From positions 620,001 to 684,000 of the forward strand of contig NZ_CCBB010000001.1 in NCBI RefSeq assembly GCF_000613185.1: 64,000 bases of DNA, read 5' to 3'. The position numbers and the translations under genes were made by a program. This document shows positions 58,463-64,000 of this stretch, piece after piece (within the stretch, counting starts at the first letter, position 1; every line of letters starts with the position of its first letter). Origin of the DNA: Mycolicibacterium cosmeticum. Lineage in GTDB: Bacteria > Actinomycetota > Actinomycetes > Mycobacteriales > Mycobacteriaceae. The notes beneath the pieces were generated by a model that had not been told where the DNA came from, made no database searches, and saw only the letters and a list, made by a program, of their open reading frames with translations.

Positions 58463-59089
58463 ATGAGCACCCGCTCGTACGGCCAGTACTGCGGACTGGC
58501 CAGGGCACTGGACGTCGTCGGCAGCCGGTGGAGTCTGCTGATCGTGCGTGAGCTGCTCGTCGGACCGGCCCGCTATGGCCAGCTCCAGGCCGGCCTTCCC
58601 GGCATCGCCACCAACTTGCTGGCCGAACGCCTGCGTGAATTGGAAGAGGCCGGTGTGGTCGAACGCCGGCTCGACTCCGACAGCAACGGCGTCAAGTACG
58701 CGTTGACACCCTGGGGACGTGAACTGCGCGGTGCCGTCGCGGAGCTGGTCAACTGGAGCAAGCCGCTGATGATCTCCGGGCCCCGAGGCGACAACTTCCG
58801 GGGCCATTGGATGATCGTGGCGCTCGAATCGCTGCTGCACCGGCGGAAGGTCCGGACGCCGACCGTCGGCATCGAGGTGGACGACACCGCGTTCACCGTG
58901 CACGTCGACGGCGCCGGCCCACACGTCACACCGTTCGACCAGGATTCGCGGCCGGACACGGTGTTTCGTGCCGAGCCCATGGTGGTGCTGGGACTCGCGG
59001 CCGGACTGCTGACCATCGACCAGGCGATCGCCGCCGGTGACCTCCGCGGTCGGAAGCGGGACCTCGTGGAGGTGTTCGCACCAGCTTGA
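58463..59089 (+). CDS. HxlR-family regulator
   Basis: 208 residues from ATG 58463 (GGAG six bases upstream; ATG 58445 is an in-frame alternative without such a site). N-terminal winged helix: YCGLARALDVVGSRWSLLIVRELLVGPARYGQLQAGLPGIATNLLAERLRELEEAGVV. The C-terminal half (about 110-208) is an added domain, perhaps ligand-binding, SCP2-like. The upstream gap to the hydrolase contains AGTT-N8-AACT within TTTAGTTTTGCAAGTAACTG, a possible HxlR site. Confidence 0.88.
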   Translation: MSTRSYGQYCGLARALDVVGSRWSLLIVRELLVGPARYGQLQAGLPGIATNLLAERLRELEEAGVVERRLDSDSNGVKYALTPWGRELRGAVAELVNWSKPLMISGPRGDNFRGHWMIVALESLLHRRKVRTPTVGIEVDDTAFTVHVDGAGPHVTPFDQDSRPDTVFRAEPMVVLGLAAGLLTIDQAIAAGDLRGRKRDLVEVFAPA

Positions 59090-59157
59090 GGGTTCTGCTC
59101 ATCCCGGCAGTGCCGGTGGGTACGGTGGCATCATTCGCTATGCCAGGAGCCCCGACG

Positions 59158-59736
59158 ATGCGTTATGCCGCGATGCAGCTGTCGATCCTCACGCCACGAT
59201 TGCGTCTACACCAGCGCGAGGCGAGCGACGCCGAGTGGAATCACGAACTTCTCGGTGAGCGTGACGGCGGGACGACCGAATCCTTGGAGAGCGTCCGCCG
59301 TCGGATGGCCAAGCAACGAGAGATGGCCCGCGAAAACGGAATCGGACTCGCGACGATCCGCAGGCGCTCTGACGACGAACCTCTGGGCTACTGCGGGCTC
59401 ATCGTCGGGCGCTGCACCCTGGATGAGCCCGAGATCGCCTACGAACTGCTTCAGCGGTTTCACGGACAGGGCTATGCGACGGAAGCTGCCCGCGCGGTCA
59501 TGGCCGCGGCGTTCGCCACGGGCCGAACCCGCATTTGGTCGACAGTCGGCGCCTGGAACAAGCAGTCACTGCGTGTCTTGGACAAGATCGGTTTCCACCG
59601 CCATCACGAGACCGTCGATGAACGCGGCCGGCCGTTGATCTATCTGGTCTGCGAGACTCCAACCAACCCGCCGGAAACTCCAGAGCACCGATCGGCTCAC
59701 CACGAAACAGACGAGATAATCGACTCCAGTCCATGA
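59158..59736 (+). CDS. GNAT-family acetyltransferase
   Basis: 192 residues. RimJ/RimL-type GNAT: LSILTPRLRLHQREASDAEW at the N-terminus, LGYCGLIVGR, acetyl-CoA loop RFHGQGYATEAARAVMAAA, and NKQSLRVLDKIGFHRHHE. The start ATG 59158 is preceded by GGAG; a TTG at 59086 overlapping the hxlR stop and an ATG at 59140 are alternatives. Substrate unknown (small molecule or protein N-terminus). Confidence 0.82.
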   Translation: MRYAAMQLSILTPRLRLHQREASDAEWNHELLGERDGGTTESLESVRRRMAKQREMARENGIGLATIRRRSDDEPLGYCGLIVGRCTLDEPEIAYELLQRFHGQGYATEAARAVMAAAFATGRTRIWSTVGAWNKQSLRVLDKIGFHRHHETVDERGRPLIYLVCETPTNPPETPEHRSAHHETDEIIDSSP

Positions 59737-59737
59737 C

Positions 59738-59768
59738 TTGACCCTCACGCCACGTGAGGGACCAATCT
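59738..59768 (+). promoter_or_regulatory. MerR-type promoter of the TipA-like gene with operator
   Basis: TTGACC (59738-59743), 19-base spacer, CAATCT (59763-59768). Inside the spacer lies a perfect dyad CCCTCACG-CCA-CGTGAGGG (59742-59760). An elongated 19-bp spacer with a palindrome is the hallmark of MerR-regulated promoters. The expected start site is at or next to the ATG at 59776, implying a leaderless mRNA. Confidence 0.8.
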
Positions 59769-59775
59769 GATCGAC

Positions 59776-60555
59776 ATGACGTGGGAGACGCAGGTGGACG
59801 AGCTGACCGTGGGCGAGGTCGCGCAGCGCTTCGGCATCACGGTCCGCACGCTTCACCACTACGACGAGATCGGGTTGTTGACCCCCGGCCGGCGCACCGC
59901 CGCGGGCTACCGGGTGTACACGCCGACCGACCTGACGCGCTTGTCACAGATCATCGTGTATCGCCGACTGGAGTTTCCGCTCGACGAGATCGCGAACCTG
60001 CTGAACGAGGGCGACACGGTCAGCCACCTGATTCGCCAGCGCGAACGCGTCATGGCACGGCTCGACGAGATGAAAGACCTCGTCGAGGCAATCGATCAGG
60101 CATTGGAGAAAGCGATGACCAACACCCCCATGACCGACGACGACATGCGCGAGCTGTTCGGTGCGGGCTTCGACGACTATCAGGCCGAGGCCGAACAGAA
60201 GTGGGGCGAAACCGCGGAATGGAAGGAATCCCAGCGCCGAAAGCAGCAGTACGGCAAGGAAGACTGGATCCAGATCAAGAGCGAGGGAGAGGCCCTCGAG
60301 AAAGCGCTGGCCGACGCCTTCCGGGCCGGACTGCCCGCCGATTCGGTCGAGGCGATGGACGCCGCCGAGCGGCATCGCCTGCACGTGAATCGCTGGTTCT
60401 ACGACTGCCCGCCGGCGTTCCACCGCAAGCTGGGCGACATGTACGTCAGTGACCCCAGGTACGTCGCCAGGTACGACGAATCGTTCGGGCTACCGGGCTT
60501 TGCCGCTTACTGCCGCGCCGCGATTCATGCCAACGCCGACCGCGCGGAGCGCTGA
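59776..60555 (+). CDS. TipA-like MerR-family regulator
   Basis: 259 residues. N-terminal MerR helix-turn-helix (LTVGEVAQRFGITVRTLHHYDEIGLLTPGRRTAAGYRVYTPTDLTRL), a dimerisation coiled coil (about 80-120, QRERVMARLDEMKDLVEAIDQALEKAM) and a C-terminal TipAS domain (about 140-255, WGETAEWKESQRR...HRLHVNRWFYDCPPAFHRKLGDMYVSDPRY) that binds thiopeptides and other cyclic antibiotics in TipA. It is expected to activate its own gene from the promoter described above. Confidence 0.92.
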   Translation: MTWETQVDELTVGEVAQRFGITVRTLHHYDEIGLLTPGRRTAAGYRVYTPTDLTRLSQIIVYRRLEFPLDEIANLLNEGDTVSHLIRQRERVMARLDEMKDLVEAIDQALEKAMTNTPMTDDDMRELFGAGFDDYQAEAEQKWGETAEWKESQRRKQQYGKEDWIQIKSEGEALEKALADAFRAGLPADSVEAMDAAERHRLHVNRWFYDCPPAFHRKLGDMYVSDPRYVARYDESFGLPGFAAYCRAAIHANADRAER

Positions 60556-60562
60556 GCGCCAG

Positions 60563-60589
60563 AGTTCGCCGCCGGGCCGTCAGGCGGCG
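60563..60589. terminator. Hairpin between convergent genes
   Basis: TTCGCCGCC-N9-GGCGGCGAA, perfect 9-bp stem, spanning the stop codon of the leftward AmiC-like gene and lying just after the rightward TipA-like gene. Works in either direction; no T-tract. Confidence 0.65.
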
Positions 60590-61662
60590 AAGATACGATC
60601 GCGGATCTCGAATTCGAGGCCTATCGCTTCGGCGACGTACACATCTTGTGCCAACTGATTCCCGCGCAAGGTGACCTCGCCCCGGGGACTGATATAGGTC
60701 ATGCCCTGAGCGGCCGCCATCATGTCGGGGATGCGCAACGAGCCCGCCCTCGCCGCGAGGGCGATCAACAGGGTGATGGCCTCGAAGCAGGACTCACCGA
60801 TGCTGTTCAGAGCGGGCGCCGCGGCACCGAAGTGCGCGTAGTACCGGCTACTGAACTCGGCGCCTGCGGTGGTGTTGAGGGCCTCGAAATACCCTGCCGC
60901 GGCGAACAATCCACCGTTGCTCTCACTACCACTGGCCATCAACATGTTCTCTTCGACATGCGGGCTCAGCCGCGGCACCGAGGCGGCAAGACCGGCCGAG
61001 GCGAACTGCCGGTTGAATGCCACGCCGTCACCACCCACCAGGAGCAGCAGCACACCCGCCGCGCCGCTGCTGTCCACCTGCCGGATGGCCTCGGTGAAGT
61101 CACCGGTACCCAGCGGCAGGTAGATCTCGTCGATCAGCGGGCTGCCCTGGGCACGTGTGTGTAACCGCGCGGCGAAGCCGGTTTGTCGCGGCCAGATGTA
61201 GTCGTTGCCTATCAGAATCCATCTGTCGATGCCGTACTCGGTCTTCATCCAATCCATGGCGGGTAGCAGCTGCCGGGACGGGGTCTCACCGGTCAGGAAC
61301 AGCCCTGGCGTCCGCTCTCCCCCCTCGTAGAGCGGACCGTAGACGTAGGGCACCCGATCGGCGGTGACGCGAGCCACGGCCTGTCGAACCGGCGAGATAT
61401 GCCAGCCGGTGACCGCATCGATCGCGCCCACGCTCAGCAGCGCCGAGATGTCGGCCGCAACCTGGGCGGGCGGCCTGCTGCCGTCGACCGGGATCAGTCG
61501 GATCGGGCGACCGAGCACCCCGGAGCCGTCGTTGACATCGGCGATCGCCAGTTCGGCACACGCCATGCACGACGGGCCGTAGATGCCCGCCGAGCCATTG
61601 AACGGGATGACCAACGCGACATCGATGGTGTCCCGGCGCACCGGTGGCGGGAACTCGATCAT
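60580..61662 (-). CDS. AmiC-like type 1 periplasmic-binding-fold sensor
   Basis: 360 residues from ATG 61662, chosen for GGAGG eight bases upstream; an in-frame ATG 39 bases further upstream has none. Fold of the Leu/Ile/Val-binding/AmiC/UrtA family (DVALVIPFNGSAGIYGPSCMACAELAIADVNDGSGVLGRPIRLIPVDG, VPYVYGPLYEGGE). No signal peptide or lipobox, so cytoplasmic like AmiC, the amide sensor. Next to a MarR gene and a nitrile-hydratase cluster; resembles the NhhC/NhhD regulator pair of Rhodococcus nitrile hydratases. Confidence 0.82.
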   Translation of the reverse strand: MIEFPPPVRRDTIDVALVIPFNGSAGIYGPSCMACAELAIADVNDGSGVLGRPIRLIPVDGSRPPAQVAADISALLSVGAIDAVTGWHISPVRQAVARVTADRVPYVYGPLYEGGERTPGLFLTGETPSRQLLPAMDWMKTEYGIDRWILIGNDYIWPRQTGFAARLHTRAQGSPLIDEIYLPLGTGDFTEAIRQVDSSGAAGVLLLLVGGDGVAFNRQFASAGLAASVPRLSPHVEENMLMASGSESNGGLFAAAGYFEALNTTAGAEFSSRYYAHFGAAAPALNSIGESCFEAITLLIALAARAGSLRIPDMMAAAQGMTYISPRGEVTLRGNQLAQDVYVAEAIGLEFEIRDRIFAA

Positions 61663-61757
61663 CACCACACCTCCAACGAATGTTCGCCATTCGGGATACA
61701 TGCTCGACCGCAGATGTTACCTCGACGTTTCACAACGGTTCTGGTAAGGAAAAGTTG

Positions 61758-61769
61758 CCTTCTAGAAGG
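61758..61769. promoter_or_regulatory. Perfect 12-bp palindrome between marR and amiC-like genes
   Basis: CCTTCTAGAAGG in TTGCCTTCTAGAAGGATTC. It lies 6 bases beyond the marR stop and about 96 bases before the AmiC-like ATG. Candidate MarR operator. Confidence 0.5.
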
Positions 61770-61775
61770 ATTCGT

Positions 61776-62219
61776 CTACCGCGTGGCCGGCACGGACAGC
61801 TGCGCCAATCGGGACAGCCCCCGCACCAGCGCCACCGCGGCCTCTTCGCCGAACTCCTCGATCAAGGTGGATTTGACCCATCCCTCGTGCCGAATCAGCT
61901 TGCGTACCTTGGTCTTACCGCGCGCCGAGAGATAGACCAGAACTCGCCGGCGGTCCATCGCATCGACGCGCCGCAAGACGAATCCCCCGTCGACGAGCTT
62001 GTCGACGATCCTGGTGAGCGTGGGAGGGGCGATCGCCATCCCGGCGGACAACTCGCTCATGGTCAGTCCGTCACCGGAACGAAGCGCCCCGAGCACACGC
62101 CACCCGTCCAGATTCGTGACGTCCGCGTCGAGAAGAGCGTTCGACAGTGTGCCGTTCCACCACCGCTCGACTCCGAACATTACTTCGGAAAGGCTCTCCA
62201 AGCTCGTCGTGGAAGGCAC
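61776..62219 (-). CDS. MarR-family regulator
   Basis: 147-residue MarR protein: TNLDGWRVLGALRSGDGLTMSELSAGMAIAPPTLTRIVDKLVDGGFVLRRVDAMDRRRVLVYLSARG is the winged helix. GTG 62219 with GGAG seven bases upstream. Likely controls the nitrile hydratase genes together with the AmiC-like protein. Confidence 0.9.
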   Translation of the reverse strand: MPSTTSLESLSEVMFGVERWWNGTLSNALLDADVTNLDGWRVLGALRSGDGLTMSELSAGMAIAPPTLTRIVDKLVDGGFVLRRVDAMDRRRVLVYLSARGKTKVRKLIRHEGWVKSTLIEEFGEEAAVALVRGLSRLAQLSVPATR

Positions 62220-62300
62220 TTCGTCTCCTGCCTGAAGCTGTTGATCATCGGATACTCGTTGGGGTGCAGCATATCCCCGCCATGTGGACAGCCGTACCGA

Positions 62301-62822
62301 TCATGCAGGCGCAGCGGTCTCGCCACCGTCGGGCAATCGCATCAGCCGCGCCACCACCGCAGCGCCCCATTCGGAAGCGATCCCGAACGTCGCCCCCACC
62401 AAAGCGGTTGTCGCCGCGACAAGCGCCGGGTTGGACAACCCTGCGGAGGTGATCCCGTTGCCCGTGGCCGCGATGGTGCCGACCGTCATGGCGAACCCGA
62501 AAACCACGGCCGGCGCCGCGGAGATCCAGCGCAGACGCGATGCCTGCACCATGGCCAGACTCCCGATTCCCACAGCGATGGCGAGCACCACGGCACTGCC
62601 GGTGAACTGCACCGACAACAGCGTCAGTGTCGCGATCACAATACCCGCCCAATTGCATGCCACCGATTTCACGAACCCTGACCAACCCGATCCGACGAAG
62701 AAGAACGAGGCCCAGGCCAGGAACAGCACCCACACCGGCAGCGGCCACACCGTTGCCGTCAACCATGTCGACACCGCGCCGAAGAAACCGACGCTGATCG
62801 ACAATGCAGTCACCTTGGACAC
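62301..62822 (-). CDS. DUF1097-like membrane protein
   Basis: 173 residues, five or six hydrophobic helices (SVGFFGAVSTWLTATVWPLPVWVLFLAWASFFFVG; SAVVLAIAVGIGSLAM; AAPAVVFGFAMTVGTIAA). GTG 62822, nine bases after the stop of the nitrile hydratase accessory gene, with AGGAG upstream. Function unknown; perhaps transport of nitrile, amide or the metal in the nitrile hydratase operon. Confidence 0.75.
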   Translation of the reverse strand: MSKVTALSISVGFFGAVSTWLTATVWPLPVWVLFLAWASFFFVGSGWSGFVKSVACNWAGIVIATLTLLSVQFTGSAVVLAIAVGIGSLAMVQASRLRWISAAPAVVFGFAMTVGTIAATGNGITSAGLSNPALVAATTALVGATFGIASEWGAAVVARLMRLPDGGETAAPA

Positions 62823-62831
62823 GCCACACTC

Positions 62832-63209
62832 CTAATGATGATGGTCATGGTCGTGATCGTGGCCGTGGTCATCGTGGGTCAAGTGCTCGAGCTCGACCCG
62901 CGTCCGCTGCTCCAATGCATCGGCATCGAAGAAGTGCTTCTGCGCCGCCAGCCGGCAGAACGCTTCGCCGAACTGCCGGTAGTAGACGGCCGGGTCACAG
63001 ACATCGACGAGCCCGGACTCGTCGATCACCGCGATCAGATGGGTCTTGAACTCGTCCCATTCGAACGCGCCGGTCTTACACAAGTGCACCACCAAACCGA
63101 ACAATCGGCCTTGCCACGGGGCATCGAAGACCAATTCGCCGTTGGACCGGGGCAACGCCAGTGCGGCGCCTTCGATGTCGAATTCGGTGAAATCGAGGGT
63201 CGTCGACAT
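62832..63209 (-). CDS. Nitrile hydratase accessory protein (activator, metal chaperone)
   Basis: 125 residues. Resembles the N-terminal part of nitrile hydratase beta subunits, as NhlE/P14K-type activators do: LPRSNGELVFDAPWQGRLFGLVVHLCKTGAFEWDEFKTHLIAVID, DPAVYYRQFGEAFCRL. The C-terminus is a His/Asp tail (HDDHGHDHDHDHHH) suited to cobalt. It would insert or oxidise-activate the cobalt centre of the alpha subunit. Start directly abuts the alpha-subunit stop. Confidence 0.88.
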   Translation of the reverse strand: MSTTLDFTEFDIEGAALALPRSNGELVFDAPWQGRLFGLVVHLCKTGAFEWDEFKTHLIAVIDESGLVDVCDPAVYYRQFGEAFCRLAAQKHFFDADALEQRTRVELEHLTHDDHGHDHDHDHHH

Positions 63210-63806
63210 CTAAGCCCCCGGCCCGGCGCCGACCAGTGCGGTACCTACCATCGAGTCCCTGCTGATCAACGGAATCAGCTCTTCCACCGAAAGGCCCTCG
63301 GTGCCCGCTGGGCGCTGAGGTACCACCAGATAACGGATTTCGGCGCTGCTGTCCCAAACGTCGATGCTGACGTCGTCGGGCAGGGTCACACCGAACTCGG
63401 CGAGAACGCTGCGCGGTTCTTTGACCACTCGGGCCCGGTACTGGGGGTATTTGAACCACGCGGGCGGGATGCCCAGCAGCGTCCACGGGTAACACGAACA
63501 CAACGTGCACACGACGATGTTGTGCTTTTCCGCGGTGTTCTCCACCGCCACCATGTGTTCGGTCTGCAAACCGGTGAAGCCCATGTCCGCGATGGCGGCG
63601 GTGGCATCGCGCAGCAACCACTCCTTGTAGTCCGGATCCGTCCAGGCCCGCGCCACCACCTTGGCGCCGTTGACCGGACCCATGTCGTTCTCGAACGACG
63701 CCACCACCGCATCGACGGCCTCGGATTCAGCCAGCCCCTTCTCCACCATCAGCGACTCCAGCGCGTTGACCCGCGCTTCGACATCGGATAGCGACAACCA
63801 GTCCAT
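63210..63806 (-). CDS. nthA: Nitrile hydratase alpha subunit, cobalt type
   Basis: 198 residues from ATG 63806 (GGAG 11 bases upstream). The metal motif VCTLCSCYPWTLLG (C-T-L-C-S-C) is that of cobalt-type nitrile hydratases (Fe-type reads CSLCSC). Later PPAWFKYPQYRARVV and the VWDSSAEIRYLVVPQRPAGTEG segment also fit. Converts nitriles to amides. Follows the beta subunit gene on the same strand. Confidence 0.96.
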   Translation of the reverse strand: MDWLSLSDVEARVNALESLMVEKGLAESEAVDAVVASFENDMGPVNGAKVVARAWTDPDYKEWLLRDATAAIADMGFTGLQTEHMVAVENTAEKHNIVVCTLCSCYPWTLLGIPPAWFKYPQYRARVVKEPRSVLAEFGVTLPDDVSIDVWDSSAEIRYLVVPQRPAGTEGLSVEELIPLISRDSMVGTALVGAGPGA

Positions 63807-63840
63807 TTTCGTCAATCTCCTTGTGCTCTTCGGGGTTCGG

Positions 63841-64000
63841 TCAGTCGGTAACGGGTTCGAGGTAGTTCTCGAACAGATCGGCGTACAACTCGAACTGTTC
63901 GGGGGTGTGCTCACCCCACAGCTCGGTGGATGTGAAACGCACCATGTACAGCTGGTGCGGCTCGTCGGTCTGCCGGTGTGCGCTGGCAGCCGGATCGTGG
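63841..64000 (-). CDS. nthB: Nitrile hydratase beta subunit, C-terminal end only
   Basis: The window ends inside this gene. The last 52 residues read ...DEPHQLYMVRFTSTELWGEHTPEQFELYADLFENYLEP, ending VTD; the YxVRF...ELWG and DLxExYLEP pattern is the conserved C-terminus of nitrile hydratase beta subunits. Stop is TGA at 63843-63841, 34 bases before the alpha subunit start. Confidence 0.93.
   Translation of the reverse strand, partial: HDPAASAHRQTDEPHQLYMVRFTSTELWGEHTPEQFELYADLFENYLEPVTD

Overview
The window is high-GC actinobacterial DNA with dense, same-strand operons, many ATGA/GTGA/TTGA start-stop overlaps and frequent GTG/TTG starts. A Huc-type (group 2a) uptake hydrogenase cluster, a 14-gene nuo operon next to an Rv3143-like receiver protein and a DUF5313 protein all point to a Mycobacterium/Mycolicibacterium. 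Red-type RuBisCO, phosphoribulokinase, a class I fructose-bisphosphatase and an uptake hydrogenase together suggest a facultative hydrogen-oxidising autotroph. This is an inference from gene content; no rRNA, tRNA, CRISPR array or IS element was seen.

Layout. (1) 1-2618, minus: transketolase (cut by the window edge) and ribulose-phosphate epimerase. (2) 2760-6648, plus: a NarL-type response regulator and its GAF-domain histidine kinase, then the RuBisCO activase cbbX and a LysR regulator (probable cbbR). (3) 6733-7497: a small membrane protein and an atypical receiver protein. (4) 7614-22622, plus: the complete nuoABCDEFGHIJKLMN operon for complex I, followed by two small ORFs and strong hairpins. 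(5) 23180-26811: class I aldolase (minus), divergent from cbbL-cbbS and a degenerate alpha/beta-hydrolase. (6) 26828-32491, minus: nickel/cobalt permease and an araC-hypA-hypB-cbbF-cbbP run. (7) 32696-48747, plus: the Huc operon with DUF1641 protein, hucS, hucL, maturation protease, a small protein, a TPR-like protein, a NifU-Rieske protein, an NHL propeller, hypF, hypC, two SIS-domain proteins, hypE, a second hypC, hypD and two unknown proteins. (8) 48688-50774, minus: ArsR regulator and SulP anion transporter. (9) 50845-62219: an accessory region with an Lrp/kinase-aminotransferase/amine oxidase group, a dehalogenase-like hydrolase group with an HxlR regulator, a GNAT, a TipA-like MerR regulator, and MarR and AmiC-like regulators. 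(10) 62301-64000, minus: a DUF1097 protein, a nitrile hydratase accessory protein, the alpha subunit and the C-terminal end of the beta subunit.

How it fits together. Region 1 to about 48.7 kb reads as one chemolithoautotrophy island. Huc would oxidise H2 and pass electrons, perhaps through the NifU-Rieske protein, to the quinone pool. Complex I sits between the Calvin-cycle blocks and could supply NADH by reverse electron flow when H2 is the donor. RuBisCO, PRK, FBPase, aldolase, transketolase and epimerase supply the Calvin cycle, and CbbX reactivates the red-type RuBisCO. The nickel permease, HypA-F and the protease build the NiFe centre. The AraC regulator, the LysR regulator and the two-component system are the likely controls. 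The right end is a separate nitrile/amine metabolism area with its own regulators. No gene-free stretch longer than 300 bases exists; the largest is the araC/huc intergenic region (about 204 bases), described below.
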